This document shows, in pieces, positions 51,265 through 60,108 of a stretch of 64,000 nt of DNA. Origin of the DNA: Pseudomonas putida (GTDB lineage Bacteria > Pseudomonadota > Gammaproteobacteria > Pseudomonadales > Pseudomonadaceae); contig CP124529.1 of the NCBI GenBank assembly GCA_029953615.1, positions 806,001 through 870,000 on the forward strand, given 5' to 3'. A program made the position numbers and the translations under genes. The notes under the pieces are model-generated. The model made no database searches and was not told the origin of the DNA. It saw only the letters and a list, made by a program, of their open reading frames with translations. How positions within the stretch are numbered: the stretch's first letter is position 1; every line of letters begins with the position of its first letter.

Positions 51265-52197
51265 TCAGTAGCCCCGGGCGAAGTCCACTTCGCCACGCAA
51301 CCCCTGCCCCGCCACATACGCCCGCACATTCTCGACAAACAACCGCACCATCGCCGCCGGCGAGGTGGGCGCCGAGCTGTGCCCGGTCAGCAGCAAGCCC
51401 CACGCCGTCCAGAACGGATGCTGCCTGGGCAACGGCTCCTGCCGGCAGACATCGATCACCGCCCCCGCCAGGTGCCCGTCCTTCAGCGCTTCGACCAGGT
51501 CAGCGTCGACCACCGCCACCCCACGCCCGGCATTGATGAAGAGCGCCGTGGGCTGGAAGCACTTGAACAGTGTCGCGTCATACAGGTCGTGGGTGGCCGG
51601 GGTATCCGGCAGCAGGTTGAGCACGTAGTCGGCCTGGCCAACCATGCGCGGCAGGTCGGCCAGCGCCGCCACCTCGACGAATGGTGCCTGCTCGCGGGCG
51701 CTGCTGGCAACGCCATACAGCACCACGCCAAACGCCTGCAGGAACTCGGCCACCCGCTGGCCAATGTCGCCGGTGCCGACGATCAGCACCTTGCGCCCTT
51801 CCAGGGTACGCCCCGGGCGGTCGTCCCAACGCCGCTCGACCTGGCTGACCAGGCGCGACAGTACCTCGCGCTCATGGCCAAGCATGTAGGTGAGCATGTA
51901 CTCGGCCATCACCTGGCCAAAGATGCCCACGGCGCGGGTCAGGCGATAGTCACGCGGCAGGCCCTCGGCCAGCAGCGGGGTGATACCGGCCCAGGTAGAC
52001 TGCACCCAGCCAGGCTTGTGGCCCTGGCGCAGCAGGCTGGCCAGCAGGTCCGGCTGGCCCAGCCACACCGGGCACTGCGGTGCCTGGCGGGCCAGTTCTG
52101 CGGAGTCGCCGCTGGTCAGGACTTCCAGTTCAGGCGCGGCTGCGCGCAAAATTTCGGCATATCGAGCATGATCATGCTCAGCAATCAGTACTCGCAT
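51265..52197 (-). CDS. D-2-hydroxyacid dehydrogenase (GhrA-like)
   Basis: 310 residues. NAD-binding GTGDIGQRVAEFLQAFG, catalytic Arg in FINAGRGVAVVD, acid in VIDVCRQEPLP, and His in LLTGHSSAPTSP. It resembles glyoxylate/hydroxypyruvate reductases. Two bases after the ycgL stop, so it is co-transcribed with rnd-ycgL. Exact substrate not readable. Confidence 0.88.
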   Translation of the reverse strand: MRVLIAEHDHARYAEILRAAAPELEVLTSGDSAELARQAPQCPVWLGQPDLLASLLRQGHKPGWVQSTWAGITPLLAEGLPRDYRLTRAVGIFGQVMAEYMLTYMLGHEREVLSRLVSQVERRWDDRPGRTLEGRKVLIVGTGDIGQRVAEFLQAFGVVLYGVASSAREQAPFVEVAALADLPRMVGQADYVLNLLPDTPATHDLYDATLFKCFQPTALFINAGRGVAVVDADLVEALKDGHLAGAVIDVCRQEPLPRQHPFWTAWGLLLTGHSSAPTSPAAMVRLFVENVRAYVAGQGLRGEVDFARGY

Positions 52198-52199
52198 GA

Positions 52200-52493
52200 T
52201 CAGGCAGGGTCGTTACGGCGCAGCAACTCTTCGGGCAGGTGCTCGATGTAGTCGTCTTCCGGCGGCGGCATCTGCAGGTGGTAACCCTGGGTGTCGAGGT
52301 TTTCCAGCACCTTGGCGATGTCCTCGCGGGCCAGCTTGCGCTCGGGAGTAAGCACCAGGTCGAAGGCGTGCTTCGGGGTGCCAAAGAACGGCAGCAGGCC
52401 TTCGGGCACACGGTTCAGGCCGTCGGCCTTGAGCACGTACAGGTACATTTCGTTCTTGCGGGGGCTCTTGTAGATAGAGCAAATGCGTTTCAT
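52200..52493 (-). CDS. ycgL: YcgL-domain protein
   Basis: 97 residues, complete YcgL domain ([61 protein letters not shown]). It overlaps the rnd stop by 4 bases (ATGA). The link with rnd is conserved in gammaproteobacteria; the role is unclear. Confidence 0.92.
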   Translation of the reverse strand: MKRICSIYKSPRKNEMYLYVLKADGLNRVPEGLLPFFGTPKHAFDLVLTPERKLAREDIAKVLENLDTQGYHLQMPPPEDDYIEHLPEELLRRNDPA

Positions 52494-53623
52494 CGGGTCT
52501 CTCCGGCGCCTGCCAGGCTGTCCAGCAGGGCCTGGCCCATGCGCTCACGGCGCCAGCCGCGCAGCGAATCGGGCAGTTGGTAGGGGCCGTTGGGGTAGCC
52601 GCTCTTGAGCAGCGCTTCCAGGGCTTTCTTGCGCAGCATCAGCTCGGGGGCAATGCCCAGGCGCTCACCTTCGGCCTGGCCGATGGCGCGCAGCTGCTTG
52701 AGGATGCCGGCGGCTTCGATCGGCAAAGGCTCGGGCAGGGCCTGTGGCCATTGTTCGGCTGGCAGGCTGGCGGCACGCTTGATCAGCTGAATGAGGAACT
52801 CACCGTCCTGACGAATGGTGCGCGGATGCATCTCGTCGATCTTGGCCAGCGCCGACAGGTTGTTCGGCTGGCTCTTGGCCATGGGCCACAGCGAATGCTC
52901 CTTGAGGATGCGGTTGCGCGGCACGTCGCGGTTGCGCGCTTCACGCTCGCGCCACGCGCACAGCTCACGCAGCACTGCCAGTTGCTGGGGGGTCAACTTC
53001 CAGGCCAGCTTGACGTCGCGGTACAGGCTTTCGGGCTCGACTTCGCGGCGCAATGCGGCCACCAGCTCGGCGCCGTCCTCCAGCACCCAGGCGTACTTGT
53101 CGTCACTCAGGCGCGGGCGCAGCACGGTGAACAGCTCGGCCAGGTGCACGGCATCCTCGGCGGCATAGCTGACCTGGGTTTCCGAGAGCGGCCGCTGCAG
53201 CCAGTCGGAGCGGGTTTCGCCCTTGGGCAGGTCGATACCCAGCACGTCCTGCACCAGGCGCGAATAGCCCATGGAGAAGCCCAGGTTCAGGTAACCGGCG
53301 GCCAGCTGGGTGTCGAACAGCGGCTGTGGCAGTTTGCCGGTCAGGCGCAGCAGCACTTCGAGGTCTTCGCTGCAGGCGTGCAGCACCTTGACCACACCAC
53401 TGTCTTCCAGCAGTTCGGCCAAAGGTTGCCAGTTGCCGATCAGCAACGGGTCGATCAGGAAGGCACGCTGGCCGTCGCCGATCTGGATCAGCCCGGCTTT
53501 CGGGTAGAAGGTGTCGACCCGCATGAATTCGGTATCGACGGCGACAAAGGGCAGCTTGTGCCAGTCGCGGCAGTGTTCGGCCAGGCTCTGGTCGTCACGG
53601 ATCCAGTGTATTTCGATGGCCAC
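52490..53623 (-). CDS. rnd: Ribonuclease D
   Basis: 377 residues. 3'-5' exonuclease acting in tRNA 3' maturation. DEDD residues are seen in [12 protein letters not shown] (Asp30, Glu32), [13 protein letters not shown], and [12 protein letters not shown]; an HRDC domain follows ([19 protein letters not shown]). The start is GTG at 53623, with GGGAGAG ahead. Confidence 0.93.
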   Translation of the reverse strand: MAIEIHWIRDDQSLAEHCRDWHKLPFVAVDTEFMRVDTFYPKAGLIQIGDGQRAFLIDPLLIGNWQPLAELLEDSGVVKVLHACSEDLEVLLRLTGKLPQPLFDTQLAAGYLNLGFSMGYSRLVQDVLGIDLPKGETRSDWLQRPLSETQVSYAAEDAVHLAELFTVLRPRLSDDKYAWVLEDGAELVAALRREVEPESLYRDVKLAWKLTPQQLAVLRELCAWREREARNRDVPRNRILKEHSLWPMAKSQPNNLSALAKIDEMHPRTIRQDGEFLIQLIKRAASLPAEQWPQALPEPLPIEAAGILKQLRAIGQAEGERLGIAPELMLRKKALEALLKSGYPNGPYQLPDSLRGWRRERMGQALLDSLAGAGETR

Positions 53624-53721
53624 GAGGCTCTCCCACTAACATTGGCGCGCAGTATATACGGCGCGGGCACTGCTGGTGAAACCCGGGCCATCCCTGGAAT
53701 GGATAAACGGTGCAGCCCGAC

Positions 53722-55359
53722 TCAGCGCTTGGCCGCCAGCCACGGCCGGCAGCTGGCGAACATGTCCAGCGACTGCTGGTAGACCTCGGTGTGCACCTGC
53801 AACAGGCCGAGCATCGAGTGGAACAGGTTGTCCTGCGACAGCGGCGCATCGCTGAGCTTGGCCAGGCAGTCGGTGTCGACGCCGAAGTCCTCCTTGTAGC
53901 TGTCCGAGAACCATGTCAGCAGCGGCACGTGCTTTTGCTGCTCGGGGGCGATGGCGTAGGGTGTGCCGTGCAGGAACAGGTTGTACTCGCCCAGCGACTC
54001 GCCGTGGTCGGACAGGTAGATCATTGCCGTGTCGACCTTGTCCTGCTTGCTGCGCAGGGTGTCGATCAGCGAGGCCAGCACCTCGTCCGTATATGCCAGG
54101 GTGTTGTCGTAGCCGTTGATGATTTCCTGCTCGCTGCACTGGTCCAGCGCGTTGCTCTGGCACACCGGGGCAAAGCGCTGGTCGGCGCCGGGGTAGCGCT
54201 TGAAGTACTCAGGCCCGTGGCTGCCCATCTGGTGCAGCACCAGCACGGTGTCCTTGTCGAGGTTGTCGATCAGCTCACCCAGACCCTGCAGCAGGATCTG
54301 GTCATGGCATTCACCATCAGCGCACAACTGCGGGTCCTTGAGGTTGCTGACATCAATGAACTGCACCCGGTCGCAGGTACCCTTGCAGCCCGACTGGTTG
54401 TCACGCCACTGCACCGCCAGGCCGGCACGCTGGAGAATGTCCAGCAACCCTTCGCGGTTCTTCGCCACGCGGGCATCGTAGTCTTTGCGCCTCATGCCAG
54501 AGAACATGCACGGCACCGAGACGGCGGTTTCCGTGCCACAGGAGTGCACATCGGAAAACGCCAGCAGGCCCTGTTCCCTGGCAAGGTTCGGTGTGGTATC
54601 GCGGTTGTAGCCGAGCACGCCGAAGTGGTCTGCCCGCGCACTTTCACCCACCACCAGCACGGTCAGCGACTTGCGCTGGTGTTTTTGCCAGGCGGCATCA
54701 CGCCTGGCATCTTCGCCATAATGCTGGAAGGGGTGCGATGCGGTACCGACGCGCTCGCTGACATAACCGATGGAAGCCCCCACGATATTGCTGGGGGTGA
54801 GCATCAGGCGCAGTTCGTGGTGGTTGCGAAACAGCGACGACAGGCCCTGGTAGTTGACCAATGCCACCGAGCCCAGTGCCACTACGCAGGTACCGCCAAC
54901 CACCAGCTTGCCGAGCAGTTCACGGTGCCAGGCACGATAGGCGATGGGCGCCTTCCACAATAGTACCGAAGGCACTACACCGAGGCCCAGGATATACAAG
55001 GCAAACTTCAACGACAGCAAGTCACGCACTTCCGCCACGTTGGTTTCCGCGATATTGCGAAACATACCCGCGTCAATAAGTACACCGTACTGGTTCATGA
55101 AGTAAGCCACACCCGCGCCACTCATGAACAACACGATAAGTACTGGCTTCAATACATAACGGAAGGCGAACAACGTAAGGATCAGGTTGAACGCGAACAA
55201 CATCAGCACGGCAAACGCCAGGCTTAGCCAAAGCCCAGGCAAACCGGGCGGCACGACCTGTTCAACATGCTGCCAGAGGAAGACATTGAAGCCGATCAGC
55301 AAGTAAAGGCTGGCCAGCAGCGTGACCCATTCAGTCCGCAGGGATTTGAAGTTGAGCAT
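53722..55359 (-). CDS. eptA: Phosphoethanolamine transferase of the EptA/CptA type
   Basis: 545 residues. Five N-terminal membrane helices (for example LLASLYLLIGFNVFLW, LPGLWLSLAFAVLMLFAFNLIL), then a periplasmic alkaline-phosphatase-like domain: VVGESARADHF, nucleophile Thr in SCGTETAVSVPCMFSG, VLHQMGSHGPEYFKRYP and YLSDHGESLGE. It adds phosphoethanolamine to lipid A or core sugar, which lowers surface charge and polymyxin binding. I use ATG 55359; the upstream TTG at 55371 is less likely. A ColR-like box lies upstream. Confidence 0.9.
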   Translation of the reverse strand: MLNFKSLRTEWVTLLASLYLLIGFNVFLWQHVEQVVPPGLPGLWLSLAFAVLMLFAFNLILTLFAFRYVLKPVLIVLFMSGAGVAYFMNQYGVLIDAGMFRNIAETNVAEVRDLLSLKFALYILGLGVVPSVLLWKAPIAYRAWHRELLGKLVVGGTCVVALGSVALVNYQGLSSLFRNHHELRLMLTPSNIVGASIGYVSERVGTASHPFQHYGEDARRDAAWQKHQRKSLTVLVVGESARADHFGVLGYNRDTTPNLAREQGLLAFSDVHSCGTETAVSVPCMFSGMRRKDYDARVAKNREGLLDILQRAGLAVQWRDNQSGCKGTCDRVQFIDVSNLKDPQLCADGECHDQILLQGLGELIDNLDKDTVLVLHQMGSHGPEYFKRYPGADQRFAPVCQSNALDQCSEQEIINGYDNTLAYTDEVLASLIDTLRSKQDKVDTAMIYLSDHGESLGEYNLFLHGTPYAIAPEQQKHVPLLTWFSDSYKEDFGVDTDCLAKLSDAPLSQDNLFHSMLGLLQVHTEVYQQSLDMFASCRPWLAAKR

Positions 55360-55453
55360 CGGTGTTCGCAATCTAGAGTGATTATCAGCCCAAGGGCCTG
55401 CGCGGCACCGGGGAAACTGGGCTGAACTCTAGAAAGCGCACCATCAATTTTTT

Positions 55454-55469
55454 GTGAAAAAGACGCCAA
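55454..55469 (-). promoter_or_regulatory. ColR-like operator upstream of eptA
   Basis: Minus strand reads TTGGCGTCTTTTTCAC, one mismatch to the ColR site I recall for P. putida (YYNASNNYTTTTTCAC). It is about 95 bases ahead of the eptA start. ColRS controls envelope genes, including phosphoethanolamine transferases, in that species. The consensus is recalled, not checked. Confidence 0.45.
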
Positions 55470-55524
55470 CAAATCCGTGAGCAGGCGCCTTTTCTACATT
55501 AAAAGAAGTTCATTCAGCGTGTGC

Positions 55525-55890
55525 TCAGCCAGGCAGGCGTACCTTGGCGTATGGCTCGCGGTCGATGTCCAGCACTTCCACGCACAGCTGGATATCCAGC
55601 CCGGCCTGCTCGGGGATGGCCTCACGCAGCACCTCCAGCAGGCTGGCGGACAGTTGCGTTTTCACCTCGGGCGAGCGCCCGCTGAGGATGGCCAGGCGCA
55701 CATGGGCAAAGGCACGCTCACCGGGAGCGGTGCCCACCCGATAGTGCTTGAAGGCTTCGGCGCGGCTTTTGATGTCGGCCTCGTCGGCGAACTGGCCACT
55801 GCCGACCAGGGCGTGATTCAGACGCAGCAGCAGGACGTCGACATTGAGCTCGCGCAGGTTGTCGCTGTATTCCAGGTTCAGGTGAGGCAT
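55525..55890 (-). CDS. 5-carboxymethyl-2-hydroxymuconate isomerase-family protein
   Basis: 121 residues of the CHMI (HpaF) tautomerase family: Pro2 (MPHLNLEYSDNL) is the expected N-terminal catalytic base, followed by GERAFAHVRLAILSGRSPEVK. In catabolic clusters this enzyme serves homoprotocatechuate breakdown, but no such genes are nearby, so the role here is open. Confidence 0.85.
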   Translation of the reverse strand: MPHLNLEYSDNLRELNVDVLLLRLNHALVGSGQFADEADIKSRAEAFKHYRVGTAPGERAFAHVRLAILSGRSPEVKTQLSASLLEVLREAIPEQAGLDIQLCVEVLDIDREPYAKVRLPG

Positions 55891-56007
55891 GGTGCGGGTT
55901 CCGGGTCAAGGGGGAGATACGACAGCCTAACCCAGTCCCCTACCTGCGCAAAGGCGACTATCCTCAAAGGTCAGAACCATTCGCCAACCCCCGACAGAGG
56001 TGAAGAA

Positions 56008-56244
56008 ATGCCAGTTCCGCATGATCTGCTCGCTGACCTGCACGTTACCGCTGATGCATTCCAGGCGCTCATGGACAAGGACCAGACGCTGCACTCACTG
56101 CACAAGGAATACAACGCCAAAGACAAGGAGGTAGTCGCCGCCGAAGGCAACGGCACCAACGACGAAGCCGTCAACCGCCTGCGCAAGGAGCGGTTGCTGA
56201 TCAAGGACAAGATCGAACGGATCATTCATCCGCCCAAATCCTGA
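56008..56244 (+). CDS. YdcH-family DUF465 small protein
   Basis: 78 residues, helical: FQALMDKDQTLHSLHKEYNA and VNRLRKERLLIKDKIERIIH are the DUF465 core. RBS AGGTGAAGAA. Short coiled-coil protein of unknown role, common in proteobacteria. Confidence 0.85.
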   Translation: MPVPHDLLADLHVTADAFQALMDKDQTLHSLHKEYNAKDKEVVAAEGNGTNDEAVNRLRKERLLIKDKIERIIHPPKS

Positions 56245-56305
56245 ACGCCAGTTCCCGCGTTACCGGCAAGCCATCCTTCACGCGCGCCTGGCGAGGCCTT
56301 CGTGA

Positions 56306-56321
56306 ACGGCCGGCTTGCCGG
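56306..56321. terminator. Hairpin between convergent DUF465 and tetR genes
   Basis: Perfect stem GGCCGGC-TT-GCCGGCC. No T run, so termination is inferred from position between two gene ends. Confidence 0.4.
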
Positions 56322-56346
56322 CCGGCCAATACCGACGACCCTGCAC

Positions 56347-57075
56347 TCAGCGCCCTCGCGTTCTCGCAACGCTTGGCACCTGCGCCTTGGCCGGGCTGGC
56401 CAGGGTGCCGAAAGGCATCACCGCACGCACCTGAGGCGTTTCGCAGCTGTGCAGGCCGAGGAACACCGTCACCACCTCATGCACATGCCGCGCGGCCTGC
56501 TCCCCTTCCAGCGGTTCGCAGATTCCGATCAGCACCCGGAAGTAATCATCACCCTTGAGCAGGCAGAAGAAGCGCTCCGCCGCCTTCTGCGGGTCCTCGA
56601 TGTGCAAGCGGCCTGCCAGCGACGCGCGCATCAGCAGGTTGGTCATTTCCCTGAGCATGTGCCGTGCACCGGCCTCGTAGAACATGCAGGCCAGCTTGGG
56701 CTCCTGATTGGCCATGGCGACGATGACCCGCTGCAGGGCTACAGCCTCGCTGCTGCAGATCAGCTCCAGGTACTTGATGCCGATATTGAGCAACACCGTC
56801 TCGATGCTGGCATACGGTGAAAATTCGAACAGCCGCTCAGGTAGCTGCTCATCGCACTTGGCCGTTATCGCCGCGGAGAACAGCGTGGCCTTGTCTCGGT
56901 AATGGTTGTACACGGTCAATTTCGAAACACCCGCTTCTGCGGCGATGGCATCCATGCTGCTACCCTCGTAGCCTTTGCTCAGGAACAGGCTCTTGGCCGC
57001 CTCCAGCACCGCTTTACGTTTGGCCTGATCCTTTGGGCGCCCCGATTTGCTCACCAGTACTGTTTGCTTGGTCAT
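56347..57075 (-). CDS. TetR-family regulator of the MMPL/FeeM cluster
   Basis: 242 residues. HTH in AVLEAAKSLFLSKGYEGSSMDAIAAEAGVSKLTVYNHYRDKATLF; the rest is the helical ligand domain. The C-terminus is basic and extended (SPAKAQVPSVARTRGR). I chose ATG 57075 (MTKQTVLVSKSGRPK), with AGGA ahead. Last gene of the minus-strand cluster, 138 bases after the MMPL gene, so it may have its own promoter and control the exporter. TetR proteins next to RND/MMPL exporters usually repress them. Confidence 0.87.
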   Translation of the reverse strand: MTKQTVLVSKSGRPKDQAKRKAVLEAAKSLFLSKGYEGSSMDAIAAEAGVSKLTVYNHYRDKATLFSAAITAKCDEQLPERLFEFSPYASIETVLLNIGIKYLELICSSEAVALQRVIVAMANQEPKLACMFYEAGARHMLREMTNLLMRASLAGRLHIEDPQKAAERFFCLLKGDDYFRVLIGICEPLEGEQAARHVHEVVTVFLGLHSCETPQVRAVMPFGTLASPAKAQVPSVARTRGR

Positions 57076-57213
57076 GTGGTTTTCATTCCTTTGTTGTATT
57101 GGCAGACGCGGCTTGCAGCGAGGCAAGCCGGCCTGGTCAGGATTTGCGGTTTTTGGCTACCCGGTCAGATAAGCCAGGCTCGCAAGGTTTAAAGCACCGA
57201 TGACGTGCGCGGG

Positions 57214-59532
57214 TCAGCGTGGATCAATGCTCGGTAGCGCGACTGCGGCGCTTTCAACACCACCCGGCGCTGGACGCCTGAGAAAGTGGTGAATGACATA
57301 GGGAATGCCCAGTGCGTTGCAGAGCAGCGATACCAGGACCGCCAGCGCGCAGAACAGGCCAAACAATCGGGTGAAGTAGGACTCCCCTACCCCGAGTACG
57401 AGGAACCCGGCACACAGCACCAGGCCGCCGACCCACAGGGCTTCACCGACATCGTCGAAGACCAGCCTGACCACCTGCCGGGCCGTCAGCTGCGCCGGCG
57501 CTTGCCTGGCGTGGTAGAAGCAATGCAGCGTCGCATCCACCACCAGCCCGAACATGATGCAGCCGATCATCGAAGTGCCCACGTTGATCGACAGCCCCAG
57601 GGCGCCCATCACCCCGAACACTGCCACCAGCGGCAGGATGTTGACGATCACCGCTACCACCGCTGCCGCCCAGGAGCGGGTGAGGATGAAAAACGCCACG
57701 AGCATGGACAGCACGGCCGACAACAGGCTCCACGCCATGCCGTCGAGCAGCAGCTTGACCATCACCGACTGCATGACCGAGTAGGAGGTCAGATGATGCT
57801 CGAAAACGCCGGGATGGCTGTCCAGATAACCCTGGACCTGATCCAGCACTTGCTGCAGTTGCGCATGCGGCATCTGTTGCAGGCGGATGCGCACCCGGGT
57901 GAACTGGTTGTCATAGTCGATGAAGCGTTTCAGGTCATGGTCCGGCCCGGCCAGCGAGTAGGTGAACACATACTGTTCCGCGCTCTCACGGCTGGGCGGC
58001 AGGGCCTGCTGACGGCTATCCCCACCTTCCACTTCACGGTGAATGTCCTTGAGGAAATCCACCACCGACAGGCTCTTGTCCACGCCCGGGATCTGGCTGA
58101 TGAACCCTTGCAACGCGACAATCTCGCGCAACGCCTCGGGCTCGAGCACGCCACCCGCGTGTTCGGTCGCAAGGCTGATCTCGAGGTTGGACACCCCGCC
58201 CAGCTCACGTTCTATGTAGTCTGTGGAAACGTGGATTGGCGCCGTCTTGTCGATGAAATTGAGGAACGAGGCTTCCACATGCAGGCGCCCGATCGGCAGA
58301 ACGGCCAGCACCACCAGCGCGATCGAGACATAGGGCAGCAACCTGGGTGAACGGTACAGCGGCTCGAAGCGTTGCACCCACCTGGCATGATTTTTCGGCT
58401 CGCTTCGACGCACCCGGCGCGAAGCCGCGCATTCCAGCAGGAATGGCATTACCAGGCAGGACAGCAGGTAAGCGAAGATGGCTGCCAGTGATGCGATGAC
58501 ACCGAATTGACGAATCGGGGCCACCTCGCTGAGTGCCAGGTCGAGAAAGCCGAATGCCGTGGTGAGCGCGGTCAGGAAGCACGGCATGAGGTTCTGCCGC
58601 AAGGAAAACCGCACAGCATCCAGCACCGGCATCCCCTGGTCGAGCCCCTGACGATAGGCGCCCAGCAAGTGCAGGCAGTCCAGTACGGCGACGCACATCA
58701 TGATCGATGGCAAACCAACCGTGACGGCGTTCATGGGCAAGCCCGCTCTGGCCATCCCGCCCAGCAGCAGTAGCGTGCACAGCGTCACCACTGCCAGCAT
58801 CACCATCACATCGCCCAGGTTGCGCAGAAACACCAGCAGCAACACGAACAGGATCAGCGCGGTGAGCGGTATGAATGTCTGCAGGTCTTTCCACATGTCG
58901 CTGGTCACTTGCTGCTCTACGACCGGTTCACCGGCAACGTAGTACTTCGCATGACCGCTGTCGTTCATGATCGCGTGCACGCCCGACAAGATCCGCTCGA
59001 ACTTGCCTTCGGTAGCCGCCAGGTTCGCTTCGAGCAGGATGGCCGTGACCTGGCCGTCTGGCGAGATCAGGTCACGAAGATACAACGGGCTGCCGAGCAG
59101 CTTGTCCACCACCCGTTGCCGGTCGTACGCAGCAGGGTTGGCCAAGGCCTTTTCAGCCGGCAGGATGTCCAGCGCCTGCTGCTCGCCAAGCATGATGTCG
59201 ACCGAGGCAATGCTGGTTGCCTTGGCCACATCGGGTAGCTGCTCCAGGCGCGTGGTCAGCGCCTGTAAGCTGGCCATCTGCTCGCCGGTGAACAGCGATT
59301 GAACCGGCAAGGCGATCACCAACAGGCGGTCATCGCCGAACCGTTGCCTGAATTGTTCGTATTGCTGGCGTTCGAGGTTGTCCTCGGGCAGGAAGGTATC
59401 GATCGAAGCGTCGAAACGCAGGTTCATCACACCAGGCGCAACCGCCAATACGACCAGTACCACCCAAAGCGCGTTGAACCGGCGCCAATTGATCAGAAAT
59501 CGAATTATTGCTTCCATGCCCATGTTGGTCAT
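57214..59532 (-). CDS. MMPL/RND-family lipid exporter
   Basis: About 772 residues. Two copies of a six-helix unit: helix 1, a periplasmic loop (LRFDASIDTFLPEDNLERQQY), helices 2-6 (FIPLTALILFVLLLVFLRNL..), then the same again (INVGTSMIGCIMFGLVVDATLH, VLCAGFLVLGVGES). This is the MMPL/HpnN-type of RND protein that exports lipids without a fixed outer-membrane partner gene. Neighbours (FeeM-like acyltransferase, MAPEG, cupin) suggest the cargo is a lipid made by the cluster. Start ATG 59532 (MTNMGMEA) is my choice; 59523 or 59517 are possible. Confidence 0.85.
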   Translation of the reverse strand: MTNMGMEAIIRFLINWRRFNALWVVLVVLAVAPGVMNLRFDASIDTFLPEDNLERQQYEQFRQRFGDDRLLVIALPVQSLFTGEQMASLQALTTRLEQLPDVAKATSIASVDIMLGEQQALDILPAEKALANPAAYDRQRVVDKLLGSPLYLRDLISPDGQVTAILLEANLAATEGKFERILSGVHAIMNDSGHAKYYVAGEPVVEQQVTSDMWKDLQTFIPLTALILFVLLLVFLRNLGDVMVMLAVVTLCTLLLLGGMARAGLPMNAVTVGLPSIMMCVAVLDCLHLLGAYRQGLDQGMPVLDAVRFSLRQNLMPCFLTALTTAFGFLDLALSEVAPIRQFGVIASLAAIFAYLLSCLVMPFLLECAASRRVRRSEPKNHARWVQRFEPLYRSPRLLPYVSIALVVLAVLPIGRLHVEASFLNFIDKTAPIHVSTDYIERELGGVSNLEISLATEHAGGVLEPEALREIVALQGFISQIPGVDKSLSVVDFLKDIHREVEGGDSRQQALPPSRESAEQYVFTYSLAGPDHDLKRFIDYDNQFTRVRIRLQQMPHAQLQQVLDQVQGYLDSHPGVFEHHLTSYSVMQSVMVKLLLDGMAWSLLSAVLSMLVAFFILTRSWAAAVVAVIVNILPLVAVFGVMGALGLSINVGTSMIGCIMFGLVVDATLHCFYHARQAPAQLTARQVVRLVFDDVGEALWVGGLVLCAGFLVLGVGESYFTRLFGLFCALAVLVSLLCNALGIPYVIHHFLRRPAPGGVESAAVALPSIDPR

Positions 59533-59570
59533 CTCGCCCACCGGCGATCCTGTTTGTTATGGATAGAACT

Positions 59571-60005
59571 TCAACTGGTCCCTGCGACCAATTGAGCGAT
59601 GATTATTCCTGCCAACGCGAAGAGGCAGACGATGCCCACGGCATAAGACAGCGTGCGCCATGGCTGCCAGCGCGCCAGATAAGTCACGGTGTGAACGACG
59701 CGGGCAACGGTGAACAGCGAGAACAACCACACCGCCGGTTCGGCCGGCCCGTCCAGCAGGACGTAAATACCGCCGAGCACGAAGAACAATGGAATGTTCT
59801 CGAGGTCGTTCATCCAGGCCTGGGATGCCCGTGATACCTGGGGCAGTTCTTCGGCACTGGCGGCCCTTCCGACAAAACTCGCATCTTCGGCATTCTTGAA
59901 TGTCATGCGGCCGATGCGGTAAACGCCTTGGTAACATGAAATGGCAAACATCTTTAAAAACAGCACCAACACGCACAGGGTATAGCTGTAAAGAACTACG
60001 CTCAT
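59571..60005 (-). CDS. MAPEG-family membrane protein
   Basis: 144 residues, four membrane segments. RASQAWMNDLENIPLFFVLGG and RVVHTVTYLARWQPWRTLSYAVG are the MAPEG (microsomal glutathione transferase/prostaglandin E synthase) signatures. Such proteins use glutathione on lipid-soluble substrates. It is 38 bases ahead of the MMPL gene and fits a lipid-handling cluster. Confidence 0.85.
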   Translation of the reverse strand: MSVVLYSYTLCVLVLFLKMFAISCYQGVYRIGRMTFKNAEDASFVGRAASAEELPQVSRASQAWMNDLENIPLFFVLGGIYVLLDGPAEPAVWLFSLFTVARVVHTVTYLARWQPWRTLSYAVGIVCLFALAGIIIAQLVAGTS

Positions 60006-60048
60006 ATCTACTCCTTTAGATCAACTTTCCGGTCTAGGACTTTAACGT

Positions 60049-60068
60049 CCCGGGGGCCAGCCCCCGGG
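60049..60068. other. Strong hairpin in the intergenic region between cupin and MAPEG genes
   Basis: Palindrome CCCGGGGGC-CA-GCCCCCGGG, nine-base stem with a two-base loop, in the 103-base gap between the cupin-like and MAPEG genes. No T run follows on the minus strand. It may be a transcript-stability or partial termination element within the operon. Confidence 0.5.
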
Positions 60069-60108
60069 GCCGTCACAGTATAATGGTCATAGCCCGGTCA
60101 GGCGGCAC

